Below, piece by piece: positions 38,972 through 48,140 of a stretch of DNA of 64,000 nucleotides (position 1 is its first letter; the number at the start of each line of letters is the position of its first letter). The stretch is taken from NCBI RefSeq assembly GCF_012396185.1, contig NZ_JAAXOW010000001.1, forward strand, positions 558,001 through 622,000, in the 5' to 3' direction. The translations under genes and the position numbers were made by a program. This DNA comes from Sanguibacter hominis ATCC BAA-789 (lineage in GTDB: Bacteria > Actinomycetota > Actinomycetes > Actinomycetales > Cellulomonadaceae). The notes under the pieces are model-generated. The model saw nothing but the letters and a program-made list of their open reading frames with translations, had not been told where the DNA came from and did not search any database.

Positions 38972-40975
38972 TCAGCGGACGGTGACGGTGATGGTGCGGT
39001 TCGCCTTGGCGACCTGCGGCGATCCCTTGTAGGAGAACTGCACCTCGTGCTTGCCCGCAGCGAGCTTCGGGAGGCGGGCCGTGCCCGTCCCGTTGGTCAG
39101 TCGCCCCTTCGCGACGACCGTGCCACGGACCTTGACGACATAGCTGCCGCCCGCCCGCACCGAGCTGCCCTTCGCGGTGACGGTGACGCGCACGGACCCG
39201 CTCTTGCCCTCCGTCGGCTTCTTGACGACCTTGACCGCGGTCTGGGCCTTCGCCCTCCTCACCGTGAATGTCGCCCTGGCCGACGTCGACGACTTCGCCT
39301 TGGCGGCGCTCGCCGGGGTGAACTGCGCGGCGACCGTGTGCTTGCCGATCCCGAGCTTGGCGGGGAGCTTCGCGACGGCGCGGCCCTTCGCCGGGACGGA
39401 GACCGTCGCGAGGATCTTCTTGCCCTCGCGGACGGTGACCTTGCCCGCGACGCCACCCGTGACGGCGATAGTCGCACTAACGGGTGTGCCGTAGGACGGC
39501 TTCGTGGTGGACAGCGTGAGCTTCGTCGTCGTCGCGACCGGGGTCGACGCGGTCGGCCGCGGGACCGGCTTTGGCGTGGGCTTTGTCGTGGGAGTCGGCG
39601 TCGGCTTCGTGGTGGGCGTCGGCGCAGGCGTGCGGTCCGCCTTGACGGCGGCGAAGAACTCGACGAGCTTCACGACGGCCTCGTCTGCGAACGCATAGTT
39701 GTTCGCGAGCGTGGTCTCGTTGGTCACCCCACCGGGCAGGTGGTTCCGGTACCACCACTCGGTCATGTACTCACGGAACGTGCCGTCGCCGTTGTCACGG
39801 ATCCACTGCCGCTTGATCGGCGCCGCAGCACCCCCGACCTTGCGGTCCTTGCTGTACTCGAGGACGTACGGGACCTGAAGCTTCTTCGCGACGAGCGGGG
39901 TCGCGCTCGTGTCACCGCCCGGGTAATAGGTGACCCCGTTGCTCTCGGGTGCGTACTGCGTGACGAGGTTCGGGAAGTACGTGCGCACGAGGTCGCCGTA
40001 GAGGTGCGCGAGCTTCGAGCCCGTGTCGCGGATGTGCAGGTTGCCCGCCGACTGGCCGTCGAGCCGGTTGTCGAACACGTACACGGTGTCGGTGCCGCTC
40101 GCGATCGCCTGGTCGTTGACGTCCTTGATGACGGCACGCGTGTTGTGGCACCACGTCCCGCCGAAGAAGACCACGTGGTCACCGGGTGAGCCGAGCAGGT
40201 GCTCGAGCTCGGGGTACGAGACGTTGACGAGGCGGAAGTCCTGGTCGGCGTCCGTGAAGACGTCGGGGCCGTAGTTCGGGCGGCCGAGGTACTGCACGGC
40301 GTGCTTGCGGTTGACCTCGGTCGTGTAGAACTCGCGCTGCGTGCTCTCGTCGAGCTCCCCGCCGGACGTGAGGACCTCGCGGACCTGCGCGTCGAACGCG
40401 GCTGGGCCGTCGGAGGTCGCGAGCTCGCCGGCCGACGGGAGCGTCGTGAGCGATGCGGCGATGCGGTCGGCAGAGCCGTCCTCCTGGCGGTCCCGGTCGT
40501 AGACGAAGAGGAACGGGTCGGCGCCCGCGCCGAACTCCGGCGTCGTGTCCTCGTTGAGGGTCGCGGCAATACGCGTGTAGAGCTCGGCGACGTCCGTGAG
40601 CGGCGACGTACGGATGTCGACGCTCGCGCCGTCGAGCACCGGGTCGAACGTGTAGACGGTGTCCACGCCGAGCTCTCGGGCCACGGCTTCGATGCGCGGG
40701 GCGGCCCGGCGCAGGTCCGCGTCCGTCGGGCTCCCCAGGAGGAAGGCATATGTGCCCTCGCTGCCGAGCAGGAACTCGAACCGCTCGAACGTGAGGTTCT
40801 CGAGGACGTGCCCGGCGGGCAGCCCGTAGGCGTCGGCCAGGTAGTCGACCGGCGCGGCAGGCGGCGTCGTGGAGCTCGCGGCGCTCGGGACGAGCACCGC
40901 GGCTCCGGAGAGTGCGACCGCGGTGGCGAGGCTCGCGCTCCACCTGGTACGGGCGCTGCTGGTCAGGAGTCTCAT
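38972..40975 (-). CDS. exported protein with tandem thioredoxin-like domains and Ig-like repeats
   Basis: The 667-residue product has a Sec signal peptide (RRWSASL core; cut about residue 33-34). Two related thioredoxin-like domains follow: 55-205 (FEFLLGSEGTYAFLLG, VDTVYTFDPVLDGAS) and 245-375 (LEHLLGSPGDHVVFFGGTWCHNTR, TDTVYVFDNRLDGQS). Only Cys276 of WCHNT exists in the mature protein; the second motif position is Thr279, a CxxT monothiol. A Thr/Pro/Lys linker (450-480) leads to two Ig-like/beta repeats (485-575, 580-667). There is no anchor signal, so it is likely secreted or bound non-covalently. It ends a cluster with an exported CxxC protein and a TcyP-like symporter. I do not recognise the family; the thioredoxin relation is by motif and is inferred. 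Confidence 0.7.
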   Translation of the reverse strand: MRLLTSSARTRWSASLATAVALSGAAVLVPSAASSTTPPAAPVDYLADAYGLPAGHVLENLTFERFEFLLGSEGTYAFLLGSPTDADLRRAAPRIEAVARELGVDTVYTFDPVLDGASVDIRTSPLTDVAELYTRIAATLNEDTTPEFGAGADPFLFVYDRDRQEDGSADRIAASLTTLPSAGELATSDGPAAFDAQVREVLTSGGELDESTQREFYTTEVNRKHAVQYLGRPNYGPDVFTDADQDFRLVNVSYPELEHLLGSPGDHVVFFGGTWCHNTRAVIKDVNDQAIASGTDTVYVFDNRLDGQSAGNLHIRDTGSKLAHLYGDLVRTYFPNLVTQYAPESNGVTYYPGGDTSATPLVAKKLQVPYVLEYSKDRKVGGAAAPIKRQWIRDNGDGTFREYMTEWWYRNHLPGGVTNETTLANNYAFADEAVVKLVEFFAAVKADRTPAPTPTTKPTPTPTTKPTPKPVPRPTASTPVATTTKLTLSTTKPSYGTPVSATIAVTGGVAGKVTVREGKKILATVSVPAKGRAVAKLPAKLGIGKHTVAAQFTPASAAKAKSSTSARATFTVRRAKAQTAVKVVKKPTEGKSGSVRVTVTAKGSSVRAGGSYVVKVRGTVVAKGRLTNGTGTARLPKLAAGKHEVQFSYKGSPQVAKANRTITVTVR

Positions 40976-41107
40976 GTCTCTTTCTCTTCTCTGGTGAGGG
41001 CGTTGCGAATCAGTTCCGGGCACGGCGAAGCAGCCCTGGGACGTAGGTTCCGTCTGGGGTCGGGGTCGTCCACCGCCGCCGGCGTACGGCGTGCGGGGCG
41101 GGTGGGG

Positions 41108-41974
41108 TCAGCTGGTCGCGCGTCGTCCGCGTACGGCATGGACGCCGAGCAGGGCGGCTCCGGTCGCGGCAAGCGCACCCAGGAGGCCAAGTCCGGCGCC
41201 CCGGGCCGCCGCGGCGTCCTGAGCGGCAGCCGTCGCGGTCGCGTCCTCTGCGGACGCGGGGACGGCCCCGCCGTCCGCGGCGCCGACGACCGTCACGTCT
41301 GCCGGGGCCAGCGGTGACGGGGACGTGAGGTCGCTGCCGGTCGCGGCGACGGGGGGAAGCTCGTCGACGAGCGGCCCCTCGGCGACCGGGGGTTCAGCCT
41401 GTTCGTCGACCGTGGTGCCCTTCGCTGCGTCAGCGGGCGGCTGCGTCACGGTCGGGACGGTGCCGGGCGCGGTCCCGGTCGGCTGCGCGGTCCCGGTCGC
41501 CTGCGAGCCGCCCGTGCGCGGGGCCTGGGTCGCTCTCGGCTTCGACGTCGGCTTGCTCGACGTCTTCGGACCGCTCGTGGCCTTGGGCTTCGTCGGCGTC
41601 GACGACCTGGGGGCCGTGGTCGCTGCAGGCTTCGGTGCTGTCGTCGCTGCAGGCTTGGGCGTAGCCTTCGGGGCGGTCGTAGCGACTGGCTTCGGGGCAG
41701 GCTTGGCGGTCGGCTTGGCGGTCGGCTTGGTGGTCGGCTTGGTGGTCGGTACCGTCGGGGTGCCCTGTGACCCGCCAGGGTTGGAGTCGTACGGCTCGCC
41801 GCCTGACTCCTCGCACGCGAGGAGATCGAAGTTGATCGAGCACAGGTCGCACACGTCGCCCGCCGAGAACGCGGGTGCCGCGGTGGACACCCCACCCAGG
41901 TGGGCGCCGCCTGCGACGGCGGCGATGAGCAGGATGCGGCGCAGCGCGCGGGGGCGGATGGTGGTGGCGCTCAT
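41108..41974 (-). CDS. exported, membrane-anchored CxxC protein with TKP-repeat stalk
   Basis: The 288-residue product starts at ATG 41974 (AGGAG six bases upstream). A signal peptide is followed by a short Cys-bearing head: CDLC (42-45) and Cys54. Residues about 75-190 form a Thr/Lys/Pro/Ala repeat (TKPTTKPTAKP) typical of a rod crossing the wall. The C-terminus ends with a hydrophobic segment (LGLLGALAATGAALLG) and RGRR, a tail anchor or degenerate sorting signal without LPxTG. The two close cysteines suggest a thiol-disulfide partner or metal site. An ORF extended to 42043 overlaps the symporter gene; the shorter start has the better ribosome-binding site. Family unknown. Confidence 0.65.
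   Translation of the reverse strand: MSATTIRPRALRRILLIAAVAGGAHLGGVSTAAPAFSAGDVCDLCSINFDLLACEESGGEPYDSNPGGSQGTPTVPTTKPTTKPTAKPTAKPAPKPVATTAPKATPKPAATTAPKPAATTAPRSSTPTKPKATSGPKTSSKPTSKPRATQAPRTGGSQATGTAQPTGTAPGTVPTVTQPPADAAKGTTVDEQAEPPVAEGPLVDELPPVAATGSDLTSPSPLAPADVTVVGAADGGAVPASAEDATATAAAQDAAAARGAGLGLLGALAATGAALLGVHAVRGRRATS
41701..41750 (-). repeat. 12-bp tandem repeat coding the TKPT stalk
   Basis: The unit GGTCGGCTTGGC (plus-strand view) recurs about four times with single-base changes, in phase with the reading frame, coding Thr-Lys-Pro-Thr/Ala. Slippage could change the stalk length between strains. Confidence 0.75.
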
Positions 41975-42027
41975 GGGGTTCTCCTGGTGCTCCGGGTCGA
42001 GGGTGAGGCGGGACGTGGTGGCGGTGG

Positions 42028-43488
42028 TCATCTGGGCTCGCACGCCCCGACCGGGACCGTGTCGAGGGTGATCGTGCCGACAGGTGCGACGCCGGCCCCT
42101 GCAACGCTCGAGGCGCGCGCGCTGTGCGCGGCTCCTCCGGCGCGCCCGAGGGCGCCCACGTCCGGCGTGTGCGCCTCGCCAGCGAAGACGCCGTCGTCGA
42201 GCTCACCGCGCCGGCGGGCGACGATCACCGCCGAGACCGCAGCCGCAGTGACGTTCGACGACGTGGAGAAGGTGCCGGCGACCGCGTTGATCGGAATGAG
42301 CAGGACCATGACCTCGACCGGGAGACCGGTCGCGTTGAGCACCGCGGTCGCGGTGATGATCGCAGTCCCTGGTACACCTGCGGTGCCGAGCGATACGACG
42401 AGGCACAGAAGGGCGAGCAGCGCATAGTCGCGCACCCCGTAGTCGATGCCGAGCGCGTTGATCCCGAACACAGCGACGACGATGGGCCAGATGCCCGCGC
42501 AGCCCGGCATGCCGATCGTGGTGCCGAGCGGCGCGGTGAAGTGAGCGACCTGCTCGGGCACACCCACCTTGTCCGTGAGCGCGCTCGTCGTCACGGGGAG
42601 CGTGCCGACGCTGCTCTGCGTCGTGAAGGCGGTGAGCTGGGCGGGACTGATCTTCCTGAAGAACGCAGCGGGCGATACGTCAGCGAAGACGCGCAGCAGG
42701 ACCCCGTTCACGAGGTACATGTGCACCAGCGCAGCGACGACGGTGACGCCGAGCACCGATGCGAGCGACCACACGGTCGCCAGTCGCGTCACGGCCGTCG
42801 ACGCGGACGTCGCGGTCAGGGCGAGGACGGCAAAGGGCGTCGCACTGATGATGAACCCGACGACCTTGAAGACCACTGCCTTGAGCGCCTCGACCAACGA
42901 GCGCAGCGGGGCGACGCGCGCGGCGTCGTCCTTGGCGACGAGGAGGTAGGCGACGGCGACGGCCCCTGCGGCGAGGATCACCGGGATGATCCTGTTGCCC
43001 TGGACGTCGCCCGCGACGTTCGAGGGGAAGAGACCGACGAGGACCTCGTCGAACGGCGTGAGCAGCCCGGTCAAGGTCCCGCCGTCGATGCCCGCGATGT
43101 CGAGGTTGACGCCACGTCCCAGCCCGAGGGCGAGCGCGAGCCCAAGAGTGAGGACGATCGCGACGGCGTTGCTCAGCAAGAGCCAGAAGGTCGAGCTGAG
43201 CCCGATCGTCCGCAGCGCGGTGACGCTGCCGAGGGCGGTGACGGACGACAAGATCGAGATCGCGATCAGAGGGACGACGGCGGCGGTGATGACCTGGACG
43301 TAGATGGCACCGATCGGGTCGATGTAGCTGGTGTGCCCACGGAAGAGAACACCGACGCCCGCCCCGAGGACGAGCGCCGCGAACGTGAGCGTGGCGAAGC
43401 CTGCCCCCGTTCGTCGCAACCGGTACAGGCCGTAGAACAGCGCGACGGTGACTGCGAAGGCTCCCACGTCGTTCCAGCTCATGCTCAT
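42028..43488 (-). CDS. DAACS-family symporter, TcyP (L-cystine uptake)-like
   Basis: The 486-residue membrane protein has the eight-helix dicarboxylate/amino acid:cation symporter core. FTTQSSVGTLPV (hairpin 1) and APLGTTIGMPGCAGIWP (motif and hairpin 2) resemble the TcyP cystine carrier, whose equivalent segments are FTSRSSAG and IGQNGCAGIYP. GELDDG near 428 also matches TcyP. A hydrophilic tail of about 60 residues follows the core and ends ACEPR, which normal members lack. Start ATG 43488 (or 43482). It is followed, 53 bp on, by the exported CxxC protein. Cystine uptake is therefore likely; glutamate or dicarboxylate transport cannot be excluded. Confidence 0.78.
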   Translation of the reverse strand: MSMSWNDVGAFAVTVALFYGLYRLRRTGAGFATLTFAALVLGAGVGVLFRGHTSYIDPIGAIYVQVITAAVVPLIAISILSSVTALGSVTALRTIGLSSTFWLLLSNAVAIVLTLGLALALGLGRGVNLDIAGIDGGTLTGLLTPFDEVLVGLFPSNVAGDVQGNRIIPVILAAGAVAVAYLLVAKDDAARVAPLRSLVEALKAVVFKVVGFIISATPFAVLALTATSASTAVTRLATVWSLASVLGVTVVAALVHMYLVNGVLLRVFADVSPAAFFRKISPAQLTAFTTQSSVGTLPVTTSALTDKVGVPEQVAHFTAPLGTTIGMPGCAGIWPIVVAVFGINALGIDYGVRDYALLALLCLVVSLGTAGVPGTAIITATAVLNATGLPVEVMVLLIPINAVAGTFSTSSNVTAAAVSAVIVARRRGELDDGVFAGEAHTPDVGALGRAGGAAHSARASSVAGAGVAPVGTITLDTVPVGACEPR

Positions 43489-43629
43489 CCCTGCATCTCC
43501 CGCGCTCGCAACTTGTCGATCGTTTCGGTCAAGTTAGCGGCCATGGCACCAGGCGCCGAGCAACGGGAGCATCGTCTTGCATCGTGGACACAACAGCGTC
43601 CTAGTGAGTCGCCGCAGGTCACGGAGACG

Positions 43630-43665
43630 CCGAGAGGCCCGACGGAAATCCGTCGGGCCTCTCGG
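43630..43665. terminator. terminator between rpsI and the symporter gene
   Basis: A 17-bp perfect stem (CCGAGAGGCCCGACGGA, 43630-43646, with TCCGTCGGGCCTCTCGG, 43649-43665) lies directly after the rpsI stop codon. Confidence 0.85.
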
Positions 43666-43680
43666 TAAGCAGCTGAAGGA

Positions 43681-44169
43681 TCAGCGCTTGGAGTACTGCG
43701 GTGCCTTGCGCGCCTTCTTGAGTCCAGCCTTCTTCCGCTCGACGACGCGAGCGTCGCGGGTGAGGAAGCCGGCCTTCTTCAGGGCCGGGCGGTTGGCCTC
43801 GACGTCAACTGCGTTGAGCGCACGGGCGATGCCGAGGCGCAGCGCGCCGGCCTGACCCGAGATGCCGCCGCCGTTGATGCGCGCGATGACGTCGAAACGA
43901 CCCTCGACGTCGATCAGCTTCAGCGGGGAGTTGACGAGCTGCTGGTGCACCTTGTTCGGGAAGTAGTCCTCGAGCGTGCGCCCGTTGATCTTCCACTGAC
44001 CGGTCCCGGGGACGATACGCACGCGGGCGATCGCCTCCTTGCGACGGCCCAGGGCCTGCGCGGGAGCGGTGATGCTCTGACCGCGGCCCGTGGGCGCAGC
44101 GGTCTCGGAGGTGTAGCTGCTGGGCGTCTCTTCGTCCAGCACGTCGGTGTCGACGGTGTTCTCGGCCAC
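43681..44169 (-). CDS. rpsI: 30S ribosomal protein S9
   Basis: The 162-residue protein carries the S9 core [29 protein letters not shown] and ends [24 protein letters not shown], the tail that reaches the P-site tRNA. A 40-residue acidic Thr/Ser-rich N-terminal extension is normal for actinobacteria. It is cotranscribed with rplM, 48 bp upstream, and terminated by a 17-bp hairpin. Confidence 0.97.
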   Translation of the reverse strand: MAENTVDTDVLDEETPSSYTSETAAPTGRGQSITAPAQALGRRKEAIARVRIVPGTGQWKINGRTLEDYFPNKVHQQLVNSPLKLIDVEGRFDVIARINGGGISGQAGALRLGIARALNAVDVEANRPALKKAGFLTRDARVVERKKAGLKKARKAPQYSKR

Positions 44170-44217
44170 TGGTGTGTCCTCGCGTCCTTAATGCTTCCGG
44201 TTCAGCAAGGCAGAGCC

Positions 44218-44661
44218 TTACTGAGCGACCTGGGTGATCTCGAAGGGCTTCGGCTGCTGCGCAGCGTGGGGGTGCTCAGAGCCGCGGTAGACCTTGAGCT
44301 TGCCCAGCTGCTGGCGGCCGAGCGTGCTCTTGGGGAGCATGCCGCGGACGGCCTTCTCCACAGCGCGCTCGGGGTTGTTCTCCAGGAGGTCGGAGTACGC
44401 AACCGCCCGCAGACCACCCGGGTAGCCGGAGTGGTTGTAGGCCAGCTTCTGCTCGCGCTTGTTGCCGGTGAGGGCGACCTTGTCGGCGTTGATGACGATG
44501 ACGAAGTCACCGCCGTCGACGTGCGGAGCGAAGGTGGGCTTGTGCTTCCCACGCAGCAGGGTAGCCACGTGGCTGGCAAGGCGGCCCAGGACGACGTCGG
44601 TCGCGTCGATGACGTACCAGTTGCGCTGGATGTCGCCGGGCTTCGGGGTGTACGTACGCAC
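44218..44661 (-). CDS. rplM: 50S ribosomal protein L13
   Basis: The 147-residue protein begins [30 protein letters not shown] and has [10 protein letters not shown] and the C-terminal [18 protein letters not shown]. It precedes rpsI in the conserved L13-S9 pair. The 195-bp region before it (44662-44856) should hold the promoter; no sharp boxes were identified. Confidence 0.97.
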   Translation of the reverse strand: MRTYTPKPGDIQRNWYVIDATDVVLGRLASHVATLLRGKHKPTFAPHVDGGDFVIVINADKVALTGNKREQKLAYNHSGYPGGLRAVAYSDLLENNPERAVEKAVRGMLPKSTLGRQQLGKLKVYRGSEHPHAAQQPKPFEITQVAQ

Positions 44662-44856
44662 GGTCGTAGCCTTCGTTTCGTGTTCGTGTGTCTTCTCCGG
44701 CGCAGGATTCTGCGACCGGTGAGGTCGGTGAGGGCTTCACTGAAGACCTAGCGAGTGGGCGCACCGGTCACGAGAGGAAGCACAACGACTGCCAAGGCTA
44801 TCTTCTGAGGCACCCCCCGGTCAAAGGGAGACGGGAGGCGCTGCGTCACACCCCGT

Positions 44857-45795
44857 TCAGACGGCCGCAGGCACCCCCGGCCGGGCCGTCGGCCGCGGCA
44901 CGAAAGAGCCCGGCCGTTCGGCGACGCACGCCTCGCAGCGCCCCGCCGTGACAGCGGGGGTGCACTCCGCACAGGCCAGGCGCAGCGTCCGGCACGACGC
45001 GTCCCCGCAGTTCTCGTAGCGCGCCGCAGGCGCCGAGCAGACGACGCACGAGCCGAGCGGCTCGACACCGTCCGCGAACTCGACGTGGCGACGCTCATCG
45101 AACACGTACAGCGACCCCTCCCACAGGCCGTCCGCACCGCGCGCCTCCGCGTAGCGGACGATCCCGCCCGCGACCTGGTACACCTCCTCGAAGCCGCGCT
45201 TGCGCATGAGCGCCGAGAGCACCTCGCAGCGCACACCGCCCGTGCAGTACGTGACGATCGGCCGGTCCTTGAGGTGGTCGAACGTCCCCGAGTCGATCTG
45301 CTCGATGAAGTCGCGCGTCGTCCGGACGTCAGGCACGACGGCGCCCTTGAAGCGCCCGATCTCCGCCTCGAACGCGTTGCGCCCGTCGAAGAACACGACG
45401 TCGTCCCGCTCGGCCACGAGCGCGTCGACCTCGTCCGGGCCCAGCGGCACGCCGCCACCCACGACACCTCGCTCGTCGACCTCGACCTCGTCCGGCACGC
45501 CGAAGCTCACCAGCTCCGGGCGGACCTTGACGCTCAGCCGCGGGAAGTCCGCACCCGTGCCGTCCGACCACTTGACGTCGATGTGCTCGAGGCCCGGGTG
45601 CTGCCGCGTCGTGCGGACGTACTGCTTGAGGTTCTCCACGGTGCCACCGAGCGTCGCGTTGATCCCGTGCCTCGACACGACGACCCGACCCGTCAGCCCC
45701 CAGCGCTCACCGAGCGCCTGCTGCCACAGCCGCACCGACTCCGGCGCCGCGAGGGGCGTGAAGCCGTAGAACAGGACGATCTTGTACGTGGCCAT
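44857..45795 (-). CDS. trhO: tRNA uridine(34) hydroxylase (TrhO/YceA)
   Basis: The 312-residue rhodanese-domain enzyme hydroxylates U34 of some tRNAs for ho5U and cmo5U. The active loop is CTGGVRC (184-190) with both cysteines. [10 protein letters not shown] and [11 protein letters not shown] match the N-terminal UPF0176 domain. The C-terminal Cys-rich tail (CVVC, CGDASC, CAEC, CEAC) is a family feature. It is upstream of rplM on the same strand. Confidence 0.93.
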   Translation of the reverse strand: MATYKIVLFYGFTPLAAPESVRLWQQALGERWGLTGRVVVSRHGINATLGGTVENLKQYVRTTRQHPGLEHIDVKWSDGTGADFPRLSVKVRPELVSFGVPDEVEVDERGVVGGGVPLGPDEVDALVAERDDVVFFDGRNAFEAEIGRFKGAVVPDVRTTRDFIEQIDSGTFDHLKDRPIVTYCTGGVRCEVLSALMRKRGFEEVYQVAGGIVRYAEARGADGLWEGSLYVFDERRHVEFADGVEPLGSCVVCSAPAARYENCGDASCRTLRLACAECTPAVTAGRCEACVAERPGSFVPRPTARPGVPAAV

Positions 45796-45846
45796 GCCCC
45801 GATCCTACGGACCGCGCCGCCGCGAGCCGGACGTCGCGCCCACGCC

Positions 45847-47529
45847 TCACCGCACCCGCTCGACCCGGCTCACGTCCCAGACAGCGTCGGGCGAGTCGGC
45901 GACATGCCCGTCCCCACCGAAGACGAGGAAACGGTCGAAGCCGCGTGCGAACCACCGGTCGTGCGTCACCGCGACGACCGTCCCCTCGAACGCCGCCAGG
46001 CCCCGCTCGAGCGCCTCCGCCGAGTGCAGGTCGAGGTTGTCTGTGGGCTCGTCCAGCAGGAGCAGCGTCGCACCCCCGAGCTCAAGCAGGAGGATCTGGA
46101 AGCGCGCCTGCTGCCCGCCCGAGAGCGTCTCGTAGCGCTGCTCCGCCTGCTCGACCAGCTCGTACCGGTCGAGCGCCTTCGACGCCGGCTCGCGCCCCAT
46201 CCCCGCACGGCGACCGTCACCCCGGTGCAAGATCTCCAGGAGCGTCCGCCCCACGAGCTCCGGATGATCCTGGTTCTGCGCGAACCAGCCCGGACGCACC
46301 CGAGAGCCGAGCACCACCCTGCCCGTGTGCCGCACCGGCTCGATCGAGACGCCGTCGACCGGCTGGTGCTCGACGTCCGGGTCCGTGCCTCCCGCCGCCA
46401 GGAGCCGCATGAAGTGCGACTTGCCGGAGCCGTTCGACCCGAGCACCGCGACGCGCTCGCCGAACCACAGCTCCGTGCTGAACGGCCGCATGAGGTCCGT
46501 GAGCTCGAGGTCCTCGCACACGACTGCGCGCTTCGCCGTGCGCCCGCCGACCAGACGCACCTTGACGTCCTGACGCTGCGCGACGGCCTGCGGAGGCCCC
46601 GCCTCCTCGAACTTGCGCAGCCGCGTCTGCGCCGCCTGGTACCGGCTCGCGAGACCGTCGTTGAAAGCAGCCTTCGTACGGAGCGTGTGCACGAGCTGCT
46701 TGAGCTTCGCCCGCTCCTCGTCCCACCGTCGACGCAGCTCCTCGAGCCGCTCCGTGCGGTCCTCGCGCGCCTGCAGGTACGTGCTGAAGCCGCCCCCGTG
46801 CACCCACACGTCACCGCCCGTCGCCGTCTGCTCGACCGTCGCGACCGCCGTCGCCGTCTGCGCGAGCAGCTCACGGTCGTGCGACACGAAGAAGATCGTC
46901 TTGGGCGTCTCGCGCATCCGCTCCTCGAGCCACCGCTTGGTCGGCACGTCGAGGAAGTTGTCCGGCTCGTCGAGCAGCAGCACCTCCTGCGGCCCGCGCA
47001 GGAGCGCCGTCAGGACGAGCCGCTTCTGCTCACCGCCCGACAGGGTCCGCAGCTCGCGGTGCTGAGCCTTCTCGTACGGGATCGACAAGACCTCCGTCGT
47101 GACGTCGTCCCACGCCGCCTCGGCCTCGTACCCGCCGACGTCCGCCCAGTCCGCGAGCGCCTGCGCGTACCGCATCTGCGACGGGGTGTCGTCGACCGTC
47201 ATGATCGCCAGCTCGGCGGCGTCGAGCTCACGCGCGGCCGCGCGGATCGACGCGTCGCCGAGGTCGGCAAGGACGTCACGGACAGTCCGGTCGTCGTCGA
47301 CCCGCCCGATCATCTGGTCCATCACGCCCAGCCCGCCCGATCGCGACACCGTGCCCTCGTGCGGAGCGAGGTCACCGGCGACGATCCGCAGGAGCGTCGT
47401 CTTGCCTGCGCCGTTCGGGCCGACGAGCGCGACCTTCGCGCCATCACCCACCCGCAGGTCGACCGACGTCAGGAGCGCCCTCCCGTCCGGCAGGAAGTAC
47501 GAAAGACCGGAGACGTCGACATGACCCAT
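45847..47529 (-). CDS. ABC-F family ATPase
   Basis: The 560-residue soluble protein has two ATPase domains: first Walker A GPNGAGKTT (37-45), signature LSGGEQ and Walker B LLLDEPDNF; second Walker A GSNGSGKS and signature LSGGQQARFQ, LLLLDEPTDNLD. The linker is charged and helical (RLEELRRRWDEERAKLKQL), the P-site tRNA interaction motif of ABC-F proteins, and no membrane segments are present. Such proteins act on the ribosome in translation or antibiotic resistance. ATG 47529 (MGHVDVSGLSYFLPDG) is the correct start; upstream frame lacks homology. Whether it confers resistance is not readable. Confidence 0.93.
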   Translation of the reverse strand: MGHVDVSGLSYFLPDGRALLTSVDLRVGDGAKVALVGPNGAGKTTLLRIVAGDLAPHEGTVSRSGGLGVMDQMIGRVDDDRTVRDVLADLGDASIRAAARELDAAELAIMTVDDTPSQMRYAQALADWADVGGYEAEAAWDDVTTEVLSIPYEKAQHRELRTLSGGEQKRLVLTALLRGPQEVLLLDEPDNFLDVPTKRWLEERMRETPKTIFFVSHDRELLAQTATAVATVEQTATGGDVWVHGGGFSTYLQAREDRTERLEELRRRWDEERAKLKQLVHTLRTKAAFNDGLASRYQAAQTRLRKFEEAGPPQAVAQRQDVKVRLVGGRTAKRAVVCEDLELTDLMRPFSTELWFGERVAVLGSNGSGKSHFMRLLAAGGTDPDVEHQPVDGVSIEPVRHTGRVVLGSRVRPGWFAQNQDHPELVGRTLLEILHRGDGRRAGMGREPASKALDRYELVEQAEQRYETLSGGQQARFQILLLELGGATLLLLDEPTDNLDLHSAEALERGLAAFEGTVVAVTHDRWFARGFDRFLVFGGDGHVADSPDAVWDVSRVERVR

Positions 47530-47638
47530 ACCCCCATCCTCCCGTACCGGACCCCGCGGAGGCGCTCCTTTTTCACCCCGCGCGTGGCGGTCCGAGCCGG
47601 GACGTGCCACGGTGAGAGGAGACGAGAGGAGACCCACG

Positions 47639-48106
47639 ATGAGCACGACAGACGACCCCGGCGAGCGCGACTCCGACCAGCTTCCTGCAGAGGACATGCT
47701 GGTCGACCGCGGCGTCGACGACCTCCTGGACGAAGGCATCTCCCCGCCCGAGCACGAGCACCGCCACCGCCCGACGACGGAGTACGAGGTCGCCCGCGGC
47801 GAGCACCTCGACGAGCGCCTCGCCCAGGAGGAGCCCGACGTGTGGGAGGCCGGCGCACGTCCGACCGACTCCGACCGCGCAGGCAGGCTGCAGGTCGACG
47901 TCGACGCGGAGGGCAAGGAGAACGACGTGTTCGCCGTCGACACCGGCCTCGCTGGCGGCGCATCGTCGGCCGAGGAGGCCGCGATGCACGTCGTCCCCGA
48001 CGTCGACGCCCCGGGCACCGAGGACGACGACCTCGACGAGACCCCCGACCCGGTCCCCTCGGACGACGACGACGTCGACCTGGAAGACCGCGACGAGGCT
48101 CGCTGA
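47639..48106 (+). CDS. DUF5709-family acidic protein
   Basis: The 155-residue product has the family core QLPAEDMLVDRGVDDLLDEGISPPEHEHRHRPT and GEHLDERLAQEEPDV. It is strongly acidic (Asp-rich, run of Asp near 145-150), with no signal peptide or membrane segment, and probably intrinsically disordered. Function is unknown in actinobacteria. ATG 47639 is behind GAGAGGAGAC. The divergent ABC-F gene and convergent truA gene do not suggest a partner. Confidence 0.82.
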   Translation: MSTTDDPGERDSDQLPAEDMLVDRGVDDLLDEGISPPEHEHRHRPTTEYEVARGEHLDERLAQEEPDVWEAGARPTDSDRAGRLQVDVDAEGKENDVFAVDTGLAGGASSAEEAAMHVVPDVDAPGTEDDDLDETPDPVPSDDDDVDLEDRDEAR

Positions 48107-48140
48107 ACCGAGAGAGGATCGACGCTGCGGTCGCCGGGCC

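Noticed and set aside
41550-41750. CRISPR-like repeats
   Set aside because: The periodic sequence is in-frame coding for a Thr/Lys/Pro stalk. There are no spacers of constant length and no cas genes.
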